A stretch of DNA of 64,000 nt, from the NCBI RefSeq assembly GCF_045528445.1, contig NZ_JBGQQU010000004.1, forward strand, positions 69,529 through 133,528, read 5' to 3'. The stretch comes from Desemzia sp045528445 (lineage in GTDB: Bacteria > Bacillota > Bacilli > Lactobacillales > Carnobacteriaceae). Below, in pieces: positions 44,353 through 54,311 of the stretch (positions are counted from its first letter, which is position 1; each line of letters starts with the position of its first letter). Below the pieces are notes generated by a model that was given only the letters and a program-made list of their open reading frames with translations, was not told the DNA's origin and searched no databases. Both the position numbers and the translations under genes were made by a program.

Positions 44353-44437
44353 GAAAAGCTTCAGTATCAGTAAACTAACTGCTGGAAAAGAATTATTGAT
44401 AACTTAAAGTCTATACTATATCAAAAGAGAGGTGCTT

Positions 44438-45616
44438 ATGATAGCAAATGAAGGGCTGAAAGATATTATATTAGATGTTGTAGACAATCAATTAAAGATG
44501 GAAGAACCAAAGTGTACAACTGAAACTTTCGAACGTCTTATTATTTCAGGATATACCGAGCATGAAGCAAAAGAGCAGATTGCTGAGGTTTTGCTAGAAG
44601 AAATATACGTTAATTTAAAAAGGGGGAAAGAGCAGTTTGATGAAGAAAAGCTTAGAAATCAGTTAAACCGTATAGAGGGTAAAGAGAAACCAAATCGAGC
44701 TCCTACCGAATCTTCAAAAAAAGCAGTCACTGAAATAATAAAGCAAATTGAATATATTGCTGACAGAGCTTTCCCTGAAGAAGAACTGAAAGAAATAATT
44801 GCTAGAAAAGAAGAAGCCATTCCTGTGTTGATGGATACCCTTAAGAGAGCAGCAAATGATCCAGAAACCTATTCTTCTGATAAAGACTATGTGGGGCATA
44901 TTTATGCTATTTATCTGTTAGCTCAATTTAAAGTAACAGCAGTTTACCCAATTGTGGTTGAATTATTCAGTCTGCCAGATGAAATACCGCACGATTTATT
45001 TGGAGATACGATAGTTGAGGATGGGGGCAGAATCTTAGCTTCCATTTGCGGAAATGATTTAGAACCTATCAAAGAATTGATCGAAAATGAAAAAATTGAT
45101 GAGTATGTCCGAGCTGAAGCTATACAAGCATTAGCTGTCTTGGCGTTAAATAATAATATCCGACGAGAAGAAGTCATTGCTTATTATAGAGAACTCTTTA
45201 ACAAGATAGAGAATATGACTATACTAACGCTGTTAATATCTACTGTTACTGATATTTATCCAGGAGAACTGTATGAGGAGATAAAAAAAGCTTTTAAGGA
45301 TGAAAAAGTAGACACTTTTCTAATTGATTTAAAATTCGTAGATATGATGATGAACTATGGGAAGTCAAAAGTATTAACTATGGCTACAGAAAATAAACAG
45401 TTGCAAATGATTGAGGATACTATTAGTGAATTGAAACACTGGGCAATGTTTAAACAAGAATCTGGAGAAGAATTTCTGGATTTGCTTGATTTCGCTATTC
45501 CACTGCCGAAAAATCCATTGAATCATAAAACAATTGTAAATGAAGTGAAAGTAGGCCGTAATGATCCTTGTCCATGCGGCAGCGGCAAAAAGTATAAGAA
45601 ATGCTGTGGGAGGTAA
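44438..45616 (+). CDS. SEC-C-motif protein with helical repeats (DUF1186-like)
   Basis: 392 residues. The body is helical, HEAT-like (YVGHIYAIYLLAQFKVTAVY, VRAEAIQALAVLALNNNI), with a DUF1186-type region; the C-terminus ends in a SEC-C zinc motif, VGRNDPCPCGSGKKYKKCC. ATG 44438 follows AGAGAGG. Such proteins are of unknown function. It lies directly upstream of the BREX cluster, separated by a terminator, so it may be an accessory gene or a neighbour only. Confidence 0.8.
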   Translation: MIANEGLKDIILDVVDNQLKMEEPKCTTETFERLIISGYTEHEAKEQIAEVLLEEIYVNLKRGKEQFDEEKLRNQLNRIEGKEKPNRAPTESSKKAVTEIIKQIEYIADRAFPEEELKEIIARKEEAIPVLMDTLKRAANDPETYSSDKDYVGHIYAIYLLAQFKVTAVYPIVVELFSLPDEIPHDLFGDTIVEDGGRILASICGNDLEPIKELIENEKIDEYVRAEAIQALAVLALNNNIRREEVIAYYRELFNKIENMTILTLLISTVTDIYPGELYEEIKKAFKDEKVDTFLIDLKFVDMMMNYGKSKVLTMATENKQLQMIEDTISELKHWAMFKQESGEEFLDLLDFAIPLPKNPLNHKTIVNEVKVGRNDPCPCGSGKKYKKCCGR

Positions 45617-45640
45617 GAGGAGAAAGATGCTCCAATGATT

Positions 45641-45683
45641 TAAAAGGGCCTTATCAGGATTTATGCCTGATGAGGCTCTTTTC
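45641..45683 (+). terminator. Terminator before the BREX cluster
   Basis: AAAAGGGCCTTATCAGG pairs with CCTGATGAGGCTCTTTT around a 7-nt loop. Confidence 0.85.
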
Positions 45684-45855
45684 GTTTATAACAGTAATGT
45701 TGCTAAACTAACAAACTGTGTTATATAGAGGGATGTTTTAAACTTAAAAGGGCTATTGTTTTAGGTTTGAATTTCTATTTTTTAAACTGTGAAAAATACA
45801 TGAGTAAATCGCTAGGAAAATCCAATAATGCATTCTATGACTTAATTCTAAATGC

Positions 45856-45861
45856 TATAAT
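45856..45861 (+). promoter_or_regulatory. Probable -10 element of the BREX operon
   Basis: Consensus TATAAT 36 bp before the brxA ATG. The -35 region is weak (TTCTAT at 17-bp spacing). Confidence 0.45.
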
Positions 45862-45896
45862 GGAAATAACGACATTATTAGGAAAAGAGAGAAAAA

Positions 45897-46505
45897 ATGA
45901 CGACAAAAAAGTATCTTACAACATTGAACACCCGTCCTTTTTTGTATAAAGAAACAAAAGAAATAGCTGGATTAATAGTTCAAGGAATAGCTACAGAAGA
46001 AATCAGAAAAATGGTTCTTCAGGAAAACCTTTTCCAGTTAGCAAGTAATGATAGAGCAATCAAGTTTTTAAATGAAATTCTGAAACGATTAAAAGAACTA
46101 GATTTTTTTTTGATGGATCATTTTATTGAGTTTGATCCTTCTACTAGTAAAGCTATTTTATTATACGCTCTTTTGAAAAAAGATCAGCTGTTTTATGAGT
46201 GGATGCGCGAAGTAGCATGGGATAAATTAATCATCATTGAATGGCATCTTACCACAAAGGAAACAATGGCTTTTTTTGAAACCAAATCTGAACAAAATGA
46301 AGTCATTAAAAATTGGGGAGCGGCCACTAAAAAACGTTTAGCAAGTGCTTATCATAAAACACTAGTAGACGCTGAATATGCAGTGTTTACTGATGAAGGG
46401 CTACAGTTGCAACCTCTTATCGTTAGTCCGAGTGTTCGGCAGTATTTGAAAGAAAACAAAGAAAAAAATATCGTAGAAATTTTGTTAGGAGAGTCTTTAG
46501 GATGA
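45897..46505 (+). CDS. brxA: BREX protein BrxA (DUF1819)
   Basis: 202 residues. KKYLTTLNTRPFLYKETKEI at the N-terminus, LQENLFQLASNDRA, SKAILLYALLKKDQL, FYEWMREVAWDK. First gene of the BREX core; a small helical protein reported to bind DNA, required or accessory depending on the system. A paralogue of the same length lies at 4469-5077. It overlaps brxB by 4 nt (ATGA). Confidence 0.92.
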   Translation: MTTKKYLTTLNTRPFLYKETKEIAGLIVQGIATEEIRKMVLQENLFQLASNDRAIKFLNEILKRLKELDFFLMDHFIEFDPSTSKAILLYALLKKDQLFYEWMREVAWDKLIIIEWHLTTKETMAFFETKSEQNEVIKNWGAATKKRLASAYHKTLVDAEYAVFTDEGLQLQPLIVSPSVRQYLKENKEKNIVEILLGESLG

Positions 46506-47083
46506 GACCGATAGATGTACGACTGGACGAACTAAAAGATAAACTTGTGGATCCTAAATTGTTGAGTAATAAGGGTCTGGGAAACGAAGTTGGGTTTTAT
46601 GTATTTGATTACGAACCAGAGCAAGAGTTAGTTGTACGAGAATCGATACCAGATATCAAAAAATATATTGAACGTGAAAATCCAGAAGCTAAGATACAAG
46701 TATTTGATCTCTATGATATTGTATTGGAATTTTTTGAACAGAAAGGCTATATGGAAAAGAATTTTAAAATGGAAAAACAAAAAGGCAGTGAATTTTTGTT
46801 CGATAAAATGAAAAAAGCTATGCGAATTGCTACTGAAAGGGATTGGATTATTCAGTATATTACTGAACACCTGGATGAAGAAGCGATGGTGTTTATTACA
46901 GGAGTCGGCAAGGCATTTCCTTTGATTCGCTCGCATACTGTTTTGAATAATCTACAGACAGTTGTAGAGAAAAAGCCCTTGATTTTGTTTTATCCTGGAA
47001 AGTATGAAGAGGGAAGCTTGAAATTATTTTCTCGTTTATTAGATGATCATTATTATCGAGCGTTTAAGCTTATTGAAAATTAA
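46502..47083 (+). CDS. brxB: BREX protein BrxB (DUF1788)
   Basis: 193 residues. RLDELKDKLVDPKLLSNKGL, GFYVFDYEPEQELVVRE, VFITGVGKAFPLIRSHTVLN, ILFYPGKYEEGSLKLFSRL. Matches DUF1788/BrxB of type-1 and type-6 BREX. Role unknown beyond being part of the core. Coupled to brxA by a 4-nt overlap; brxC follows after 21 bp. Confidence 0.92.
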   Translation: MRPIDVRLDELKDKLVDPKLLSNKGLGNEVGFYVFDYEPEQELVVRESIPDIKKYIERENPEAKIQVFDLYDIVLEFFEQKGYMEKNFKMEKQKGSEFLFDKMKKAMRIATERDWIIQYITEHLDEEAMVFITGVGKAFPLIRSHTVLNNLQTVVEKKPLILFYPGKYEEGSLKLFSRLLDDHYYRAFKLIEN

Positions 47084-47104
47084 GAGAGCAATGGAGGGAA
47101 TGGA

Positions 47105-50100
47105 ATGAAGATCCAAGAGTTATTCAAAAAAGACATTAACCGCGAGATTCAAGGAGTTATCAAAATTGGACAAAAAGAGAAAGAAAATATTCGTCAAGAA
47201 TTAGAAGAATATGTCGTGACGGAAGAACTGGCAAACCATTTTGAAACGTTTTTCAATGCCTATATGCGTGCTTATGATAGACCGACGGATAAGGTAGGAG
47301 TCTGGATTTCTGGTTTCTTTGGTTCCGGTAAATCACACTTTTTAAAGATCCTATCTTATTTATTAAGTTCTACTGTAGAACTAGACGGTAAAAAAGCTGT
47401 TTCGTATTTTGAAGAGAAAATACATAATCCATCTGTTTTAGAAAATATGAAACGCGTGTCTGAATCACCTAGTGAAGTGGTGTTATTCAATATTGACTCA
47501 AAAGCAGAATCAGATACTAAACAAAATAAAACAGCTATTGTAAAAGTTTTTAATAAAGTCTTTGATGAAATGCGCGGCTTTTCAGCTAGTATTCCTTGGC
47601 TGGCACAATTGGAAGAAACATTAGAAAAAAATGGAACATATGCAGACTTTCAACGTCATTTTGAAGAAGAAACAGGTTTTACTTGGACTGAAGGACGAGA
47701 TGAGCTGTACTATAACATGGACGAGACTATAATAGCTTTATCTAAAGCTACAAATATGTCAGAGGAAAGTGCACGAAGTTGGATTGAAAATGGTGAAAAC
47801 AACTATTCTATTTCAGTAGACAGTTTTGCGCAAAGATTGAAAGAATATGTCGATACAAAAGAGGATGATTTTAGATTAATCTTTGCTGCGGATGAAGTGG
47901 GCCAATTTATTTCTGGAAGTACACAGTTGATGTTAAATCTACAAACTGTAGTAGAAGATTTAGGGAAATATTGCCACGGGAAAGTTTGGGTATTGGTGAC
48001 TTCACAACAAGACATCGATAGTTTAAGAGAAGACTTATCGTCCACTGATTTTTCTAAAATTCAAGGTCGTTTTAACACACGTGTCAGTCTAAGCAGTGCC
48101 AATGCAGATGAAGTCATCAAGATTCGTTTACTAGACAAGAGAGAAGCGGCATTTGATTCCTTGACGCTTACGTATGCCGAACACGAAGCAACATTAAAAA
48201 ACAAGCTGGAGTTTGAAAATGCAGCTACTATGCGTTTTTATAAAGATAGAGAAGATTTTGCTCGTGTCTATCCGTTTGTACCGTATCAATTTAACCTGCT
48301 ACAAAAAGTCTTTACAGGTATTCGTGAACACGGATCGGCTGGGAAACATTTGTCTGATGGAGAAAGAAACTTATTGGAGTCTGTCCAACAAGCAACTATC
48401 CAATACCAAGAAGACAGTATTGGGAAATTGATTCCCTTTTATACGTTTTACGAGAATATTGACCAAGCACTAGAACATTCTGTACGCTCAACTATTATTA
48501 AAGCCAATCAAAATGAATCGTTGGAAAGTTTTGACGTGAATGTACTAAAATTGCTTTTTTTAATTCGATATGTAGATGAAATGCCTGGAACCATCAAAAA
48601 TATGACCACTTTAATGATTTCAGAATTGGAAGAAGACACACTAGAACTAGGAAAATGTATCAATAAATCACTGAATTTATTGGAAAGAGAATTTTTGATC
48701 CAACGTATTGGAAATAAATATCTCTTCTTAACGAATGAGGAACAAGATGTGAATCGAGAAATCAGTCGGATTCAAATTCCGACTTCTGAACTAGTTCATG
48801 AGGCTGGGAAAACCTTGATAGATGAGATATTAAATCTCAAAAAATACACATATAAACCATTTCAAGATCGTCCAAATATTCAATACTTAATGGAGGTTTC
48901 TCAATGGATTGATGATCGAGCATTGCGCAATGCGCCTATTGATTTGGGTATTCGCTTTGTGACGATCCATTCCGAGTATACCGAAGAACCTGAAGTGGTT
49001 GCTTTATCGCAACGCGAACCAAAAGTAGTAGTCCAATTGCCGCAAGATGAAAGCTTTAAAGATTTAGAGTATTACTTAAAAATCACTCAATACTTACGGA
49101 ACCAATCCGCAAAAACCAAAACACCTATTGTTCAAGAAATCAATGATCGAAAGACCAATGAACGTGGACAAATCCAACAAGTATTCAAATCGAAATTGCA
49201 GTCTGCTGTTGAAGAAGCGGTTATTTATGTGAACGGATATAAAGTAGAAACAACAGGTTCACCATTGAAACGGATGGAAGAAGGTCTTCGTGTTTTAGTG
49301 GAGTCTACTTATCCTAAAATGAATTATATGGAAAAATCCTACACCAAAGAAATGATTGAAAAACTGATTGAAGATCGAGAAATGGGCTTGTTAGAAGATC
49401 AATACGATGATGAAAACAGTATGGCCACACAAGAAATGGAACGTTATTTAGATATCCAAAAAGAACGCAATATGGTTATTACGTTACGAGAACTGATGGA
49501 ACGCTATCAAAATGAACCGTATGGTTGGAAAGACCTGGATATCCAGGCTAGTTTAATTCGATTAATCCGTGAAGAAAAAGTTGTTTTCACTTTAAACAGC
49601 CGGAAAATGGATGTTCAAGAATCAGACTTTATGAAGCAAATCCAAAAGAGAGATACGCAAGAACGCATTGTGGTTATAAAACGTAAAGTATTGGATTCTC
49701 GAATTGTTGACAAAGTAAAACGTCTCATAAAAGACTTGTTCAGTATTACCTCTATCGGTGAAAAAGAAGAAGAGATGTATGCATCGATTGCTGATCGTTT
49801 CAGTAAAGAACAAAAAGACTTGGATCTTCTAAAAGAACGTTATCGCTATAACGCGTTTCCAGATCAAAAGTTGGTCGAACAAGGGCTAAAAGAAATCACT
49901 AGTCTGTTGAACATTAAAGATTCTAGTGAATTCTTAACTTATTTAGCTGAAAAAGGCCAAGTCATACTGGATACTTTTGATGATCTACATGATGTAAAAG
50001 ACTTTTTCAACTCCAATAAAAAAAATATCTATATCAATGCTAAAGAAAAATACAAGTTGTATGAGGAAGACCGCAATTATTTGAATAATGAGGAAATTGA

Positions 50101-50764
50101 CCACATTATGAAACAAGTGAGCGATATTCTTAAAATGGCTCGTCCATATGGAAAAATCAAAGACTTGAATGATCTGATTGATCAATTTAACAATGAATTG
50201 AGTCAACATTTGGAAAATGTAGCTGCTCCTATTCAAGAAGTGATCGAGCAAGATCAACAAGACATTGAAAGAGAATTGACTCAGTTAAACGGATTTATGG
50301 AACACGATAAAATCCAACGTAACTATCAATTCAAGTTGGATGATTTGCAACAAAAGGTAACTAATACTAATACGGTCGGAAAATTGCGTTCTTATAAAGA
50401 TGAAAGCAAAGAAATTAAATTGATGATCATGCGTCAAATTGAAGACGCCAAACAAGCGATTGCTCAAAGACAGGAAATAGAACGCCAAAGAAGAGAAGCA
50501 GCCGAAAGAAAAGCTAGAGAGAATGAGGAAACAGGTAGTGAACATTCTGGAACGCAACTGGAGCCTAAAATCATTGACCCTATTCCTCCAGTACCAGAGA
50601 AAGTGATCAAACAAGAAAAAGCTTTGGTGATGGGAAAAGAGGAGATATTGCCGCGCCGAATGGTTGAGTTGCGCACGGAAGAAGACATTGAACACTACCT
50701 TAAAACGGTTAGACAAAGCTTATTGGAACAGCTTGGTGAAGTAGACGTTATCAAGTTAACGTAA
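47105..50764 (+). CDS. brxC: BREX ATPase BrxC
   Basis: 1219 residues. Walker A in GFFGSGKSHFLKILSYLL (about residues 70-87), acidic strand LIFAADEVGQFISGS, then long helical regions and a coiled-coil tail (about 1075-1160). The C-terminal end includes a basic/Glu-rich linker (RQRREAAERKAREN) and RTEEDIEHYLKTVR. BrxC/PglY is the large AAA-type ATPase essential for BREX exclusion and methylation. GGAGGGAATGG precedes the ATG. Full length. Confidence 0.94.
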   Translation: MKIQELFKKDINREIQGVIKIGQKEKENIRQELEEYVVTEELANHFETFFNAYMRAYDRPTDKVGVWISGFFGSGKSHFLKILSYLLSSTVELDGKKAVSYFEEKIHNPSVLENMKRVSESPSEVVLFNIDSKAESDTKQNKTAIVKVFNKVFDEMRGFSASIPWLAQLEETLEKNGTYADFQRHFEEETGFTWTEGRDELYYNMDETIIALSKATNMSEESARSWIENGENNYSISVDSFAQRLKEYVDTKEDDFRLIFAADEVGQFISGSTQLMLNLQTVVEDLGKYCHGKVWVLVTSQQDIDSLREDLSSTDFSKIQGRFNTRVSLSSANADEVIKIRLLDKREAAFDSLTLTYAEHEATLKNKLEFENAATMRFYKDREDFARVYPFVPYQFNLLQKVFTGIREHGSAGKHLSDGERNLLESVQQATIQYQEDSIGKLIPFYTFYENIDQALEHSVRSTIIKANQNESLESFDVNVLKLLFLIRYVDEMPGTIKNMTTLMISELEEDTLELGKCINKSLNLLEREFLIQRIGNKYLFLTNEEQDVNREISRIQIPTSELVHEAGKTLIDEILNLKKYTYKPFQDRPNIQYLMEVSQWIDDRALRNAPIDLGIRFVTIHSEYTEEPEVVALSQREPKVVVQLPQDESFKDLEYYLKITQYLRNQSAKTKTPIVQEINDRKTNERGQIQQVFKSKLQSAVEEAVIYVNGYKVETTGSPLKRMEEGLRVLVESTYPKMNYMEKSYTKEMIEKLIEDREMGLLEDQYDDENSMATQEMERYLDIQKERNMVITLRELMERYQNEPYGWKDLDIQASLIRLIREEKVVFTLNSRKMDVQESDFMKQIQKRDTQERIVVIKRKVLDSRIVDKVKRLIKDLFSITSIGEKEEEMYASIADRFSKEQKDLDLLKERYRYNAFPDQKLVEQGLKEITSLLNIKDSSEFLTYLAEKGQVILDTFDDLHDVKDFFNSNKKNIYINAKEKYKLYEEDRNYLNNEEIDHIMKQVSDILKMARPYGKIKDLNDLIDQFNNELSQHLENVAAPIQEVIEQDQQDIERELTQLNGFMEHDKIQRNYQFKLDDLQQKVTNTNTVGKLRSYKDESKEIKLMIMRQIEDAKQAIAQRQEIERQRREAAERKARENEETGSEHSGTQLEPKIIDPIPPVPEKVIKQEKALVMGKEEILPRRMVELRTEEDIEHYLKTVRQSLLEQLGEVDVIKLT

Positions 50765-50775
50765 AGGGGATCAGC

Positions 50776-53700
50776 ATGAACAAAACAGCATTACGAAAAT
50801 TTGCAGTGCAGTCAAGGAAAAAATTGGTAGATGCCGTTAAACAAAAAGCTTATACATTCGGCATAACAGAAAAAGAGATAACGCCTATTCAAGAACTCCA
50901 AGATGGGTTGATTATTAATGGTACAGTTCTAGGAGAGATGGAACTAAAGCAATATACGCATCTAAAGAATCGTATTGTTTCAGAAGGCTACAATGCTGTG
51001 ATGGAAGAAGCTGCTTACACTTGGTTCAACCGTTTTGTGGCGCTTCGATACATGGAGATAAATGATTTCTTACCGATTCACATGCGCATTCTATCTTCAG
51101 AACAACCTGGTAAAACAGAACCAGATGCACTGACCAACATTCTTGAATTGGCGGATGAATTAAAATTAAATCGTGAACGTATTTACCAATTGCAAGATGA
51201 TAATAAAAACAATAATTTATATCAATATTTGTTGGTGAAGCAAAGCAATAAGTTAGGGGAAATCATCCCTAATGTGTTTGAACCTATTTCAGATGATATC
51301 GCCCTTCTTTTACCAGACTATTTATTAAATGAAAATAGCATTATCCGAGATGTCGTGACGATGATTGATGAAGAAGATTGGAAAAATGTCGAAATCGTAG
51401 GTTGGTTGTATCAGTTTTACATTTCAGAACAAAAAGATGAAGTCTTTTCTAACTTAAAAAAGAACCAAAAAATCGGCAAAGAAGATATCGGACCAGCTAC
51501 TCAGTTATTCACCCCGCGTTGGATAGTGGAGTATATGGTAGATAACTCTTTAGGACGTTTGTGGTTAGAGTCTCATCCAGACAAAGATTTACAAACATCT
51601 CTTGAATATTATTTGGAAGATGCAGAACAAACAGAAGAAGTAAAAGCAGAATTAGATAGTTTAAAAGATCCAAACTTAGATGTAGAAGCCATCAAGTTTC
51701 TTGATCCAAGTTGTGGTTCGGGGCACATTTTGGTTTATGCTTTTGATTTGTTCTACAAATTGTATTTATCAAGAGGGTATTTGGAACGAGAAATCCCTCA
51801 ATTGATTTTAGAAAATAACTTGTATGGTTTGGATATTGATAAAAGAGCTGCTCAATTGGCCTCCTTCGCTGTGGTTATGAAAGCTCGTGAATACGATCGT
51901 CGCTTATTCAGCCGAGAGTACACCGTTCATGTTCATAGTATTGAAGAAAGCAATAGTATCAGTGAAGAAGATATCCGCTTATTTGCTAGAGAGAATGAAG
52001 AGATACGTGAAGCCGCAGAACAATTAGTTGGGACTTTTAATGATGCTAAACTATATGGGTCTATTATTCAGGTTTCAGAAATAGATGTAGACAGCATTGA
52101 AAAACAAATGGGCTTTATTCGTAATGAAGCAGATTTAGATATTTTTACTACTGAATTGGTGGAGTATACATTTCCATTACTTGAAGACTTAATTCATCAA
52201 TATAGAATACTTGCTAGACGATATGAGGTAGTTGTGACAAATCCACCATATCTAAATAATTATAATGCTGATTTGAAGAAGTACGTTAATGAGTACTATA
52301 AAGACTACTCTAAAGATTTATTTTCTATATTTATCTATCAAAATACTCAACTCTGTAAAGATAATGGTTATACAGCTTTCATGACTCCTATGGTATGGAT
52401 GTTTATTAAGTCTTATGAAAGACTTCGGAACTTTATTATAGATAATAAAACTATTTCTAGTCTGGTCCACTTAGAATATTCGGCATTTGAAGAAGCAACC
52501 GTTCCTCTGTGTACTTTTGTTTTGAAAAATAAGGTAGCGAACACTAAAGGGAAATTTGTTCGTCTTACTGAGTTTAAGGGTGGTATGGAAATACAAGAAA
52601 CAAAGTATTTAAGTGCTGTGAAAAATTCAAATGTAAAATATCTATACGAATTTAATCAGACTAACTTTAATAAAATACCTGGAAGTCCAATTATTTACTG
52701 GTTTGGAGAAAAGTTACTTAAAGCATTTGATGCTGATAAATTAGAAAAAAAATCTATTTCTGATGGCCAAACTAAAACAGGAAATAACGAGAAATTTTTA
52801 AGAAAGCTGTGGGAAGTGAAGGAGAATAAAGTTGGAAAGAATAAAAAGTGGGTATTTCATTCTAAAGGTGGAGGACAAAGAAAATGGTACGGTAATATTG
52901 ATACGCTAATAGATTGGTCTGTAGAAGCACGAAATCATTATAGAAAAGACCATGTAGCTAGAATATCGCCAGAATATATATGGTTTAGAAAAGGGATAAC
53001 TTGGAATTTAATATCAAGCAGTTCAAAATTTGCTGTAAGAATTCTTGAAGAAAATTCTACGTTTAACCTAGCTGGTCCTTCAATCTTTATTAAGAATGAG
53101 AATGACACAGAATATTATATTGCTTATTTAAATACTAAAGTAGCTGAAACGATTGTCAGAGCGGTAAATCCTACTCTTAATTGTAATATAGGTGATGTAC
53201 TTAATATTCCAATTCCAGAAGTAGACACACAAACAAAAATGAGAGTTTCAGAAATAGCAAACGCTAATATTCAAATCTCTAGAGATGACTGGAATTCTTA
53301 CGAAACTTCTTGGGATTTTGATGAACATCCCTTCTTGGTTAATAATGAGAAGTGCTTTCTACTTAAGGAAAATTATAGTAATTGGGAAAAAGTCACAAAA
53401 GATAGAGTTTATCATCTAAATGTTAATGAAGAAAAACTAAATCATATATTTATTGATGCCTATGAACTTCAAGATGAACTAACTCCAGAAGTAGAAGACA
53501 AAGACATAACAATCCGCAAAGCAGACAAAGAACGTGACGTAAAGAGTTTCTTATCTTACTTAGTTGGTTTAATGTTTGGACGTTATTCTTTAGATCAAAA
53601 AGGACTAGCATATGCTGGCGGAGAATGGGATAGTTCTACTTATACTCAATATCAACCAGATGCAGATAATATTCTTACGGTTACGGAAGAATCTATCTTT

Positions 53701-54294
53701 GAAGATGATATCGTTAGAAAAGTAGAAGAATTGGTTGCTTTGATTTATAGTGAAGAAACATTAGAAGAAAACTTATTGTTTATTGCGGAAGCTTTGAATA
53801 AAAAAGACAATGAAAGTTCAAGAGAACGTATTCGTCGCTATTTCCGCAAAGAGTTTTATAAAGATCACTTGCAAATTTATCAAAAACGTCCAATTTATTG
53901 GCAATTTACAAGTGGAAAACGAGGAGCATTTCAAGGTCTGATGTACTTGCATCGTTATGACCGTGACACGATAGCTCGTCTGCGGACTGACTATGTATTG
54001 AAAGAAAGCAAAGTCATAGATAATCTTATTACATTAGAGCAACATGTGATGGATGACGAATCCAGTTCTAAATCTCAAAAAGCACAAGCGCAAAAAGCGG
54101 TTGAAAACTATTTGAAAGATAAAGAAGAAATTATTCAATATGCAGAATTATTAGACCATGTTGCTAAACAACGGATTGAGTTGGATCTAGATGATGGCGT
54201 GAAAGTAAATTATGAGAAATTCCAGAATATTGAAGCTGTTCAAGATAAAACGGGTAAAGTAGTGAAACGGAATATTTTTGAAAAACTAAAATAG
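50776..54294 (+). CDS. pglX: BREX adenine-specific DNA methyltransferase PglX
   Basis: 1172 residues. SAM motif I FLDPSCGSGHILVYAF (about 308-323), catalytic motif IV TNPPYLNNY (about 487-495). It marks a host adenine motif so that BREX spares self DNA; the long part beyond motif IV carries target recognition. Codon use changes inside the gene: N- and C-terminal parts use many CGT/CGC arginines and the region about 52190-53500 uses almost only AGA and more ATA, pointing to exchange of the recognition domain. No frameshift. AAGGGG precedes the start. Confidence 0.94.
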   Translation: MNKTALRKFAVQSRKKLVDAVKQKAYTFGITEKEITPIQELQDGLIINGTVLGEMELKQYTHLKNRIVSEGYNAVMEEAAYTWFNRFVALRYMEINDFLPIHMRILSSEQPGKTEPDALTNILELADELKLNRERIYQLQDDNKNNNLYQYLLVKQSNKLGEIIPNVFEPISDDIALLLPDYLLNENSIIRDVVTMIDEEDWKNVEIVGWLYQFYISEQKDEVFSNLKKNQKIGKEDIGPATQLFTPRWIVEYMVDNSLGRLWLESHPDKDLQTSLEYYLEDAEQTEEVKAELDSLKDPNLDVEAIKFLDPSCGSGHILVYAFDLFYKLYLSRGYLEREIPQLILENNLYGLDIDKRAAQLASFAVVMKAREYDRRLFSREYTVHVHSIEESNSISEEDIRLFARENEEIREAAEQLVGTFNDAKLYGSIIQVSEIDVDSIEKQMGFIRNEADLDIFTTELVEYTFPLLEDLIHQYRILARRYEVVVTNPPYLNNYNADLKKYVNEYYKDYSKDLFSIFIYQNTQLCKDNGYTAFMTPMVWMFIKSYERLRNFIIDNKTISSLVHLEYSAFEEATVPLCTFVLKNKVANTKGKFVRLTEFKGGMEIQETKYLSAVKNSNVKYLYEFNQTNFNKIPGSPIIYWFGEKLLKAFDADKLEKKSISDGQTKTGNNEKFLRKLWEVKENKVGKNKKWVFHSKGGGQRKWYGNIDTLIDWSVEARNHYRKDHVARISPEYIWFRKGITWNLISSSSKFAVRILEENSTFNLAGPSIFIKNENDTEYYIAYLNTKVAETIVRAVNPTLNCNIGDVLNIPIPEVDTQTKMRVSEIANANIQISRDDWNSYETSWDFDEHPFLVNNEKCFLLKENYSNWEKVTKDRVYHLNVNEEKLNHIFIDAYELQDELTPEVEDKDITIRKADKERDVKSFLSYLVGLMFGRYSLDQKGLAYAGGEWDSSTYTQYQPDADNILTVTEESIFEDDIVRKVEELVALIYSEETLEENLLFIAEALNKKDNESSRERIRRYFRKEFYKDHLQIYQKRPIYWQFTSGKRGAFQGLMYLHRYDRDTIARLRTDYVLKESKVIDNLITLEQHVMDDESSSKSQKAQAQKAVENYLKDKEEIIQYAELLDHVAKQRIELDLDDGVKVNYEKFQNIEAVQDKTGKVVKRNIFEKLK

Positions 54295-54311
54295 AAAGGA
54301 GGACGTATTTG

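Noticed and set aside
45767..45949. Possible brxE ahead of brxA
   Set aside because: The 60-residue ORF overlaps brxA, lacks a ribosome site and shows no family feature; I found no brxE or brxL in the window.
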